From Flavobacterium sp. (lineage in GTDB: Bacteria; Bacteroidota; Bacteroidia; Flavobacteriales; Flavobacteriaceae): a DNA stretch of 6,083 nt. The position numbers and the translations under genes were made by a program. The notes below the pieces were generated by a model. The model was not told the DNA's origin, did not search any database, and was given only the letters and a program-made list of their open reading frames with translations. Within the stretch, counting starts at the first letter, position 1. Every line of letters begins with the position of its first letter. Location of the stretch: contig JAIXTU010000143.1 of NCBI GenBank assembly GCA_027483785.1, positions 1-6,083 on the forward strand, in the 5' to 3' direction. Positions 1 to 5,500 of the stretch are shown here, in pieces.

Positions 1-216
1 GATAGTGGCGTTCTTCTTGGTAACAACTGCTATAAAATTCGTATTGCAATTCAAAGCAAGTCAAAAGGCAAAAGTGGGGGCGCAAGAGTTATAACATACG
101 TTTATGTTAGGACAGAAACAGTGTATCTTTTAACTATTTACGATAAAAGCGAAAAAGCCGACTTAAAGCCCAATGAACTAAAAATGATGATTCAAAGCCT
201 TGATCTTGATTACTAA
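1..216 (+). CDS. RelE/HigB-type toxin, C-terminal part (5' end outside window)
   Basis: The reading frame is open from base 1 to TAA at 214-216, giving 71 residues of a protein that starts upstream of the window. The fragment has the C-terminal pattern of RelE-superfamily mRNA interferases of the HigB2/COG4737 kind: a basic stretch KSKGKSGGARVITYVYV, then TVYLLTIYDKSEKADL and a short C-terminal helix. In this family the KSGGxRVI strand and the YLLxxYxKxEKxDL strand form the core beta-sheet, and the toxin cleaves mRNA at the ribosome while a cognate antitoxin holds it inactive. No antitoxin-like ORF follows within 355 bp, so the partner is either upstream, outside the window, or absent. The family call rests on motifs only; the N-terminal half cannot be checked. 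Confidence 0.72.
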   Translation, partial: DSGVLLGNNCYKIRIAIQSKSKGKSGGARVITYVYVRTETVYLLTIYDKSEKADLKPNELKMMIQSLDLDY

Positions 217-249
217 GGTGTTGTACTTTTTGTTTAAATCAAGGCTTTT
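194..249 (+). terminator. Inverted repeat over the toxin stop codon, possible terminator
   Basis: Bases 194-204 (AAAGCCTTGAT) and 238-248 (ATCAAGGCTTT) are a perfect 11-bp inverted repeat with a 33-nt loop. The right arm runs into a short T tract (246-249). The left arm lies within the last codons of the toxin gene, so the stop codon sits in the loop. The large loop and short T tract make it a weak intrinsic terminator; it may instead protect the 3' end of the mRNA. Confidence 0.5.
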
Positions 250-283
250 GTGAACCTCTATTTTCAAATCACCAACATCCCCC

Positions 284-468
284 CCGCGTTAGGTGCCGAA
301 GCGGAAAACCCGTAAAAACCAAAAACGTGTGGTGGCGTAAAAGCCGTGGCGACCAACAGAAGCCAACGGATTTTGCTGCCAACACCGTTTGGGGTTTGCG
401 GATTTGCAGCAAAGGAACCGCCCGCCGCACCAAAATTCCACTAAACGAGCGGCGGGAACGCCCAAATA
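284..468 (+). repeat. GC-rich structured repeat element, copy 1
   Basis: This 185-bp intergenic element matches 2505-2690 on the other strand. Five blocks are shared: 284-295 (12/12 identical, CCGCGTTAGGTG), 300-307 (AGCGGAAA), 342-376 (centre, including AGCCGTGGCGACCA), 404-431 (24/28, including ACCGCCCGCCGCACC) and 449-468 (20/20, GCGGCGGGAACGCCCAAATA). The segments between blocks have diverged. Visible pairing: 286-290 with 457-461 closes the ends; 323-336 pairs with 378-390 (12 of 13 pairs, T328 bulged); 344-350 pairs with 362-369 inside that arm; 421-428 pairs with 449-456 (8 bp, 20-nt loop). It contains short open frames on both strands, but these do not align between the copies as proteins. 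It lies upstream of the trxB promoter. The family is not recognised. Confidence 0.85.
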
Positions 469-544
469 CACAACATCGAAACTTTTCTTATCAACAAATA
501 GATATATCTGATGCCTTTTTTGAATTTCATATCGAGGGTAATTT

Positions 545-552
545 TACATTTG
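545..552 (+). promoter_or_regulatory. trxB promoter, -7 box
   Basis: TACATTTG fits the Bacteroidota -7 consensus TAnnTTTG and lies 19 bp before the trxB start codon, giving a leader of roughly a dozen bases. The nearest TTTG that could serve as the -33 box ends at 522, a 22-bp spacer instead of the usual 17-19, so the -33 element is weak or different. The leader is AT-rich with no Shine-Dalgarno sequence, as is common in this phylum. Confidence 0.55.
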
Positions 553-571
553 CAACTCTAAATTTATTTTT

Positions 572-1510
572 ATGGCAGAACATCTTAAATGTCTCATTAT
601 AGGTTCAGGTCCGGCCGGATATACCGCAGCTATTTATGCCTCGCGCGCCAACATGAACCCTGTTTTATACCAAGGGATGCAGCCCGGCGGACAACTAACC
701 ACCACCAATGAAGTGGAAAATTTCCCCGGATATGTACACGGCGTAACCGGCCCAGAAATGATGGTGCAACTCAAAGAACAAGCCGAACGCTTTGGAACAC
801 AAGTGCGCGACGGCTGGGTTACTAAAGTCGATTTCACCGGACCTTTACACAAAGTTTGGGTGAACGATACAATTGAAATTCATGCAGAAACGGTGATTAT
901 CAGCACCGGCGCTTCGGCAAAATACCTAGGATTACCCTCTGAACAACACTACTTGCAACAAGGCGGCGGCGTTTCGGCTTGCGCGGTGTGCGACGGATTT
1001 TTCTACCGCAACCAAGAAGTAGTTATTGTAGGTGCGGGCGACTCGGCTTGCGAGGAAGCTCACTACTTATCTAAACTGTGTAAAAAGGTAACGATGTTGG
1101 TGCGCAGCGAGAAATTTCGCGCATCGAAAATCATGGAGGAACGCGTACGTAAAACCGAAAACATCGAAATTTTAATGCACACCGAAACCCTCGAAGTTTT
1201 GGGCGACGGAAATGTAGTAACAGGCGTTACCGCTTTAAACAAAACCACCAACGAAACCATCACCATTCCGGCAACAGGTTTCTTTGTAGCTATTGGTCAC
1301 ACGCCAAACACCGCGATTTTTAAAGACTATTTAAATCTAGACGAAACAGGCTACATTATTAATGTTCCGGGTACTTCGAAAACCAATGTTCCGGGCGTTT
1401 TTGTGGCTGGCGATGCTGCCGACCACGTGTACCGCCAAGCAATTACTGCTGCGGGTACGGGCTGTATGGCTGCTTTAGATGCCGAACGCTATTTGGCTTC
1501 GGTGGAGTAA
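572..1510 (+). CDS. trxB: Thioredoxin-disulfide reductase
   Basis: This 312-residue cytoplasmic flavoenzyme moves electrons from NADPH through FAD to thioredoxin. All landmarks of the low-molecular-weight class are present: the FAD-binding GSGPAG at 11-16, the GGQLTTTNEVENFPG stretch at 39-53, the redox pair CAVC at 137-140 followed by DG, the NADPH-binding GAGDSA at 154-159, basic residues at about 178-183 (RSEKFR) in the place that holds the NADPH 2'-phosphate, and the C-terminal FAD motif GDAAD at 280-284. The length is normal for the family, and no frameshift or missing residue is seen. The start at 572 gives the standard short N-terminus (MAEHLKCLIIGSG). It is transcribed alone: its own promoter lies just upstream and a hairpin terminator just downstream. 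No thioredoxin gene is adjacent. Confidence 0.97.
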   Translation: MAEHLKCLIIGSGPAGYTAAIYASRANMNPVLYQGMQPGGQLTTTNEVENFPGYVHGVTGPEMMVQLKEQAERFGTQVRDGWVTKVDFTGPLHKVWVNDTIEIHAETVIISTGASAKYLGLPSEQHYLQQGGGVSACAVCDGFFYRNQEVVIVGAGDSACEEAHYLSKLCKKVTMLVRSEKFRASKIMEERVRKTENIEILMHTETLEVLGDGNVVTGVTALNKTTNETITIPATGFFVAIGHTPNTAIFKDYLNLDETGYIINVPGTSKTNVPGVFVAGDAADHVYRQAITAAGTGCMAALDAERYLASVE

Positions 1511-1528
1511 AACTCAATAACTATTTTT

Positions 1529-1566
1529 AAAAATCGCTTCGGGTTTAAACTTGAAGCGATTTTTTT
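1529..1566 (+). terminator. trxB terminator, shared with converging gene
   Basis: A 12-bp perfect stem, 1529-1540 (AAAAATCGCTTC) with 1553-1564 (GAAGCGATTTTT), has a 12-nt loop that itself contains the palindrome GTTTAAAC. On the plus strand a T run to 1566 follows directly. On the minus strand the stem ends in TTTTT. It can therefore act for both trxB and the gene converging from the right, whose stop codon (1565-1567) lies in the T run. Confidence 0.88.
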
Positions 1567-2401
1567 ATTTTTCCGCTTTCTTAAACAAGCTCGCGCTATC
1601 GGCAAACAATGCCAAATCAACTTTTGGTGTACCAAACAATTTGATTTCCGATTTTCCAGACGCTTTAATTTCGCAGGTTTTTGCGGCATAAATACTCGCT
1701 TCGCTAAAGGCTTCCGTAGCAATTTCGACTGCCTGAGCCGTTAAGTTATTCGCAGTTAAGGCGCTGTTGTTGTCGAGACGATACTTGGCTAATTCGGCAT
1801 CGCCTTCCAGTTTAGCAATCGCTTTTTGGTATAAATCGGTTTGTAAATTTGCAGTATTAATCAACGCTTTAATCGACGTTGTTTTAAGTGCCGTAAGGTT
1901 GCAATCGGTTGCTTTAATGTTTAGTTCGGCCGAGGCGTCGTTATCCAATTGCACGCTAATTTTCTCCGATTCTGAATTCAAGAAAAGTTTGGCTTTATCG
2001 TTTATTTCAAAGCGAATAGTATTCACTTTTATCGTTTCAAGTACATTTACCACGGCAGTCGATCGCGCTACAACCAATTCGAGCGACGGGTCGTACATAA
2101 TTCTGATTTTAAACGCTTTATAACCCGTTGGAATTTTATTGGTCGATATCACAATCGTTCCGCCGTTCAGTTTTAAATCGAGCGCATCTTGCAGGTTATC
2201 GTCGGCTTCCAGCTCAATTCCTGGGGTTGCTGCCGAAATCAGCGACACTTCAATATCGTCGGCTATTTCAATTTTATAAAACGCCTCAACTTCCTTTTTT
2301 TCAATCTTAACAATTTTCGAACCTTTAACTTTTGGCTTGGTTTGCGCATTCGCAGTTAGCGCAACAAGTAAAAGCAGTGCAAGCGTATAAAATGGTTTCA
2401 T
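1565..2401 (-). CDS. Exported GIN-domain (DUF2807) protein
   Basis: This is a 278-residue protein with a type I signal peptide: MKPF, a hydrophobic core (TLALLLLVALT), and ANA|Q at 17-20 as the likely cleavage site. It lacks a lipobox, so it should be released to the periplasm or beyond. The mature part is beta-rich with repeating short strands. It shares the ADDNLQD motif (66-72), followed by a hydrophobic strand and a glycine turn, with the lipoprotein at 3040-3771, which marks it as a DUF2807 'head GIN' or toastrack-type domain. The SSG turns of that protein are replaced here by looser DNDASAEL and DNNSALTA turns, so it is a diverged relative. The start at 2401 is chosen because it begins the signal peptide and follows a good promoter by 16 bp; the open frame extends upstream to 2494 but that part is basic and non-signal-like. 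No enzymatic residues are seen; the role is probably structural or sensory at the envelope. Confidence 0.82.
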   Translation of the reverse strand: MKPFYTLALLLLVALTANAQTKPKVKGSKIVKIEKKEVEAFYKIEIADDIEVSLISAATPGIELEADDNLQDALDLKLNGGTIVISTNKIPTGYKAFKIRIMYDPSLELVVARSTAVVNVLETIKVNTIRFEINDKAKLFLNSESEKISVQLDNDASAELNIKATDCNLTALKTTSIKALINTANLQTDLYQKAIAKLEGDAELAKYRLDNNSALTANNLTAQAVEIATEAFSEASIYAAKTCEIKASGKSEIKLFGTPKVDLALFADSASLFKKAEK

Positions 2402-2417
2402 GTGTTTTGTGTTTGAA

Positions 2418-2447
2418 CAAAGATATTGAAGTGATTTAAAAATCAAA
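2418..2447 (-). promoter_or_regulatory. Promoter of the exported GIN-domain gene
   Basis: Read on the minus strand, TTTG (2447-2444) is followed after 18 bp by TATCTTTG (2425-2418). This is a near-perfect match to the Bacteroidota sigma-A pattern TTTG-N17-19-TAnnTTTG. The predicted transcript would start about ten bases before the ATG at 2401, so the leader is very short and the repeat element at 2505-2690 lies outside it. Confidence 0.8.
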
Positions 2448-2504
2448 GTCAGAATTTTAGGAGGTCTTTTTTTTCGGCAACAACGATCGCTCAATTTCCA
2501 TTTT

Positions 2505-2690
2505 TATTTGGGCGTTCCCGCCGCGGGTAATTTAATTTTTCAAGGTGCGGCGGGCGGTGTTTTCGCTGCAAGTACGCCGTTGCCACTTGGGCAAATTCGG
2601 CAAAATCCGCGGCTTCTATGGTCGCCACGGCTATTGCTATTTGCCACAAGTGCCCACGTTGCGCGCTTTCCGCTGCACCACCTAACGCGG
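2505..2690 (-). repeat. GC-rich structured repeat element, copy 2
   Basis: This is the inverted copy of the element at 284-468, 186 bp against 185 bp. The matching blocks on this strand are 2679-2690, 2667-2674, 2600-2632, 2544-2571 and 2505-2524. Structure: 2684-2688 with 2512-2516 closes the ends; 2639-2652 pairs with 2584-2596 (13 of 13 pairs around one bulged base, A2646 on the plus strand); 2624-2630 pairs with 2607-2613 at the tip of that arm (seven pairs, one a wobble in minus-strand RNA); 2517-2524 pairs with 2547-2554 (8 bp). The element points toward the GIN-domain gene and lies upstream of its promoter. Short open frames cross it on both strands but look like by-products of its GC-rich sequence. 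Confidence 0.85.
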
Positions 2691-2942
2691 AGAAAGACGT
2701 GCGATAATTCGGAATGGAAAAGAAGTGCTCTCCAGAGATGTACCGACTTTGTATTTTTTAATTTGTAATATTGCAATATTACCCGAAGTAAATAATTGCA
2801 TTTCATGTGTTTAAATCCATTTTTTGTTTCCGAAAAATCCGTGATTTACTTTCAGTAAAAAATAACCTAAATTTTTGAATATTAAATCGTTTTTTACTAC
2901 TTCAAGCTTGTTTCAAAGAAGAAACATGCGTCCAAAAAGCAC
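2691..2942. other. AT-rich intergenic stretch without a gene
   Basis: I find no credible coding region or TAnnTTTG promoter box here. The stretch holds an 18-bp palindrome (listed separately) and two small hairpins. One is 2845-2850 with 2854-2859 (TTTACT/AGTAAA). The other is 2906-2929 (GC-T-TGTTTC paired with GAAACA-T-GC, one T-T mismatch). Neither is followed by a useful T run. Together with the flanking repeat element, promoter and terminators, it accounts for the 638-bp gap between the two minus-strand transcription units. Confidence 0.6.
2765..2782. repeat. 18-bp perfect palindrome
   Basis: GTAATATTGCAATATTAC reads the same on both strands with no spacer. It lies 75 bp beyond the outer end of repeat copy 2. 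It could be a dimeric regulator site, but no promoter or gene start lies next to it. Confidence 0.7.
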
Positions 2943-2972
2943 AAAAAAAAGCCGAACTGAAACAGCCCGACT
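2943..2972 (-). terminator. Terminator of the padR-pspC-GIN operon
   Basis: In minus-strand RNA, 2972-2963 (AGUCGGGCUG) pairs with 2959-2950 (CAGUUCGGCU) through ten pairs, three of them G-U wobbles, around a 3-nt UUU loop. A run of U follows (plus-strand A at 2943-2950). The wobbles make it directional: the plus-strand RNA would have A-C mismatches. It lies 68 bp downstream of the lipoprotein stop codon. Confidence 0.85.
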
Positions 2973-3000
2973 CTTTATCATAACTAATCCTAACCTACTA

Positions 3001-3032
3001 ACCTGAGTTCGATTTAAAAATTGAAATCAGGT
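3001..3032. other. Hairpin just after the operon's last stop codon
   Basis: ACCTGA (3001-3006) pairs with TCAGGT (3027-3032), and inside it TTCGAT (3008-3013) pairs with ATTGAA (3020-3025) with one G-T wobble. One G-A mismatch separates the two stems and the loop is 6 nt. It begins 7 bp past the lipoprotein stop codon and has no T run, so it is more likely a 3'-end stabilising hairpin or first pause site than a full terminator. Confidence 0.65.
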
Positions 3033-3039
3033 CAAAATC

Positions 3040-3771
3040 TTAATTGGCGCCTACACTGCCACCTGAACTTGTCTTGGTATTAATCTTCTCTGGAACTTTC
3101 ACGTAAACAATCGAACTTCCGCTCGAAGCATCTGCGTTTAGCTCTACCAAAGGTGCCACGCGAATCGTGCTGCCGCTACTTCCCGAGGCCGTAACTTTAT
3201 TAGCACTCAATTCGGCTGCGTTCAAAGAACTACCGCTCGAAGCGTCTGCAAACGATTCTAATGCTTTCCCTTTTATTTGTAACGAACTTCCGCTCGAAGA
3301 TGAAAGGCGAATCACATCGGCTTCAGCTTCCACACGCAAGGTACTACCGCTGCTTGAATCGCAGGTAAGTTTCGTGCCTTTTATAGTGGAAGTCGATTTT
3401 AATGTCGCTCCGCTAGAAGCTTTCAAAACTTCGATTTCTGGTACTTGAACAGTTACTACTGGTGTTTCTTCGGCGTCGTAACTTCCCGTAGAGCGTACTT
3501 TCAATACATTTCCTTCAACAACAACTTCAATGAGTTCTTGTAAGTTATCATCTGCGGTTACGGTAATTTCCGTAGATGGATTTTCCGAAACGCGTACTTC
3601 GATTCCTGTTCCGGCATCGATACCTGTGAACGCGGCGTTAACTGTTCGCGTTTGGGTAACAATTTTTCCGCTTCCTTTTACTCCCCATGGATTTCCGCCA
3701 CAAGCTGCAAAAACTAAGGCGATGGCTACGGCTACAATGATTCTTGTAATCCAGATAATAAATTTGATCAT
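3040..3771 (-). CDS. GIN-domain (DUF2807) lipoprotein with SSG-turn ladder
   Basis: This 243-residue protein begins with a hydrophobic signal (about residues 3-20) ending in FAAC at 21-24, a lipobox-like site with C24 as the probable lipidated residue. GGNPWG follows with no acidic residues, so the usual Bacteroidota surface-export signal is not seen and a periplasm-facing anchor is more likely. The rest is a DUF2807 'head GIN' domain: GTGIEVRVSENPSTEITVTA, then ADDNLQEL at 73-80, then beta-coils with SSG turns whose glycines fall at 121, 142, 161, 180, 200, 218 and 237. This spacing of 18-21 residues fits one turn per coil of a beta-solenoid or toastrack fold. The start codon overlaps the stop of the upstream pspC-like gene (ATGA, 3771-3768), so translation is probably coupled. 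The binding partner or ligand is unknown. Confidence 0.87.
   Translation of the reverse strand: MIKFIIWITRIIVAVAIALVFAACGGNPWGVKGSGKIVTQTRTVNAAFTGIDAGTGIEVRVSENPSTEITVTADDNLQELIEVVVEGNVLKVRSTGSYDAEETPVVTVQVPEIEVLKASSGATLKSTSTIKGTKLTCDSSSGSTLRVEAEADVIRLSSSSGSSLQIKGKALESFADASSGSSLNAAELSANKVTASGSSGSTIRVAPLVELNADASSGSSIVYVKVPEKINTKTSSGGSVGAN
3058..3417 (-). repeat. Coding repeat: seven SSG turns
   Basis: Residues 119-238 of the lipoprotein carry seven serine-rich turns (SSGA, SSGS, SSGG and similar), one every 54-63 bp. At DNA level several share the string TTCCGCTCGAAG or close variants (plus-strand reading), for example near 3117, 3233 and 3288. The repeats are imperfect and keep frame, as expected for structural coils rather than a recent tandem expansion. 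Confidence 0.75.
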
Positions 3772-5495
3772 TTGGTTTTGATTTTAGTTACTGTTCCGTT
3801 TTCAGAAATGATCAACGTACCGTCTTCGGTCGTTTTGGTTTCTATATTCTGACGACCCACTTGAACTTTTGTTACAATCGTGTCGCCAATTTTTGTTTGA
3901 GTTTGAATAACATCGTTAAATTCATTCTCACTTTCCGGGCAAGTCAAACATTTTACCTGATCCGAATAAACCTTATAAAGGTACTCATCTGAGCTGTAAT
4001 GCAAGTTAAAGAAATCGTTATCAGTTATATCGAAATCCGTTACGTTTTCGGCGGTCTTAAAAGTAACGCCTTCCGGTAAATACAAGATAATTTCTACTTC
4101 CTGATCGCGAAACTTGTTCTTAACATCCGTAATCAAATACTTATTAAAAGTAAGTGTATTATCGGAAAACGTAAAACTGTACTTAATTTCTTCTGCGTTA
4201 TGACGTGCCGCTTTCGACGAATTTCCGTTGGCTATTTTAACAATCTGCACATAAGCTGTTGGTTTTGCCGATTTGCGAATCTCGAAGCTAATGTCTTCGC
4301 TGTAAATGTATTCTTTGTCGGTACTATCTGTGTAGATTTGAAAATCGTTATGATTTCTCGGATCGATTTCAACATCGTCGTTTTCTGCAAACTGAATCAG
4401 TAGGGTTTTGTTGAGATCAACTGCAATATCTTGCTTGTTTGTCGTCCGACCTTCATACGCAAATTCCTTAATTTGAGCGATGGTAAAAGCAATCAACAAG
4501 ATGATACTTATTATCCAAAAACCTAAGATCGTAAAGTTGAATATCTTCCCTGGCGATTTAAAATTGTTGAGCAATAGTTTAAAGCCAAGCAACATCAGGT
4601 AAAAGAACGGAACTCCGAAAGAGATTAAAACAAGAACACCAATTAACCAAATCGGATAGTCGGTGAAATTCCCACCGTTGTATAAAACCGACCACGGAAA
4701 TTCAGAGACCAGTGCAGTACCTGTGGCAAATACGCCGAAAATGAGGGCAATTAAAACTGGGATACACATTAAGATTATGAGAATTCCCACACACTTCACA
4801 AAGATTTTCACTAAAGTTCCGAATGCATCGGCTAACGAATTAGAAACGCGCTGCGCTCCGGTTTGTACGCGTTGGCCGGCGGCCGAAAAATCAGTGTTTT
4901 TGAAGCGCTCCGACACTTGTTCGAACTCTTCGCGCACCTTTTTCTCAATGTTGGAAATCGTTACGGGTTCTCCGCGCATTTCCAATTTTTCACTGGTAGT
5001 AATCGCTTGCGGAATAATAATCCAAAGCGCGATGTAAGCAATAATACCGCTGCCAACACCCAAGAAAACAAGCGCTACCAACAAAACGCGAATCCATACT
5101 TTTTCAATACCAAAGTAGTGCCCTAAACCTGCAGCTACGCCACCAATCATTCCTTCGTCGATATCGCGGTATAGTTTGCGTGTTTTTCTGTTTTGAAACG
5201 TTGAGTCGATCGGTTCTGCAGCAGCTTCACCATCTAAACGATAATCTTCGGGCTGTCCCATAACCGCGATTATTTCGTCTAATTCTTTTAAACTAATCAC
5301 TTGCTTTCCGCTGCTGTGCTTCTCCGAGATAAGCTCAGCAATACGTACTTCGATATCTTTTATTATCTCATCTTGTGCATTCGCGTCGGATAAAGAACGC
5401 TTTATCGCATCAAAATAGCGCGATAACTTTTGGTAAGCATCTTCATCGATGTGGAAGAATAAGCCACCCAGATTTATATTAACGGTTTTGTTCAT
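3768..5495 (-). CDS. PspC-domain membrane protein with HAAS-like N-terminus
   Basis: This is a 575-residue inner-membrane protein. Residues 1-90 form a helical region ending in DEIIAVMGQPEDYRL, which resembles the HAAS (DUF1700-like) domains that usually accompany PadR regulators. Residues 107-163 are a PspC domain: KLYRDIDEGMIGGVAAGLG, then HYFGIEKVWIRVLLV and a membrane helix ending at IIIPQA. A charged, probably helical linker (180-225) leads to three more membrane helices at about 233-258, 283-307 and 322-342. The remaining 230 residues are beta-rich, with repeated short strands (VEIDPRNHNDFQIYTD, VEIILYLPEGVTFKTA) that resemble a DUF4097/GIN-type toastrack, and should face the periplasm. 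They include CLTC at 516-519. PspC domains sense or counter envelope stress in other phyla. The gene begins 5 bp after padR and overlaps the next gene by 4 bp, so all three are one operon. No Shine-Dalgarno sequence is visible. The exact signal sensed is unknown. Confidence 0.9.
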   Translation of the reverse strand: MNKTVNINLGGLFFHIDEDAYQKLSRYFDAIKRSLSDANAQDEIIKDIEVRIAELISEKHSSGKQVISLKELDEIIAVMGQPEDYRLDGEAAAEPIDSTFQNRKTRKLYRDIDEGMIGGVAAGLGHYFGIEKVWIRVLLVALVFLGVGSGIIAYIALWIIIPQAITTSEKLEMRGEPVTISNIEKKVREEFEQVSERFKNTDFSAAGQRVQTGAQRVSNSLADAFGTLVKIFVKCVGILIILMCIPVLIALIFGVFATGTALVSEFPWSVLYNGGNFTDYPIWLIGVLVLISFGVPFFYLMLLGFKLLLNNFKSPGKIFNFTILGFWIISIILLIAFTIAQIKEFAYEGRTTNKQDIAVDLNKTLLIQFAENDDVEIDPRNHNDFQIYTDSTDKEYIYSEDISFEIRKSAKPTAYVQIVKIANGNSSKAARHNAEEIKYSFTFSDNTLTFNKYLITDVKNKFRDQEVEIILYLPEGVTFKTAENVTDFDITDNDFFNLHYSSDEYLYKVYSDQVKCLTCPESENEFNDVIQTQTKIGDTIVTKVQVGRQNIETKTTEDGTLIISENGTVTKIKTK

Positions 5496-5500
5496 GATTT

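Noticed and set aside
284..295. GTTAGGT in the repeat's end block fits the integron attC core GTTRRRY.
   Set aside because: In an attC the site begins with RYYYAAC and ends with GTTRRRY. Here the element begins with GTTAGGT, its other end (GGAACGCCC) has no matching core, no RYYYAAC is seen at attC distance upstream of copy 1, and there is no integrase or cassette gene.
289..471. A 60-codon minus-strand ORF and a 91-codon plus-strand ORF (327-602) over repeat copy 1.
   Set aside because: Both are by-products of the GC-rich repeat. The plus-strand one runs past the trxB promoter and into trxB. The diverged segments keep base pairing between copies, not protein sequence.
1767..2123. Plus-strand ORFs opposite the GIN, lipoprotein and PspC-like genes (for example 3167-3448, 4663-5037).
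   Set aside because: They are antisense shadows of genes with strong domain support and show no motifs of their own.
2402..2494. N-terminal extension of the GIN-domain protein by 31 residues.
   Set aside because: It would contain the promoter in its coding region, and would put a basic, cysteine-rich stretch before a clear signal peptide starting at 2401.
2508..2806. ORFs of 86 and 88 codons on opposite strands over repeat copy 2.
   Set aside because: They overlap each other and the structured element, share only short fragments such as GVPAA with copy 1 through the conserved DNA blocks, and have no promoter or family resemblance.
3058..3417. Possible CRISPR-like or tandem DNA repeat because of the recurring TTCCGCTCGAAG strings.
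   Set aside because: The strings are the codons of serine-glycine turns in a beta-coil protein, keep the reading frame, and vary in sequence and spacing.
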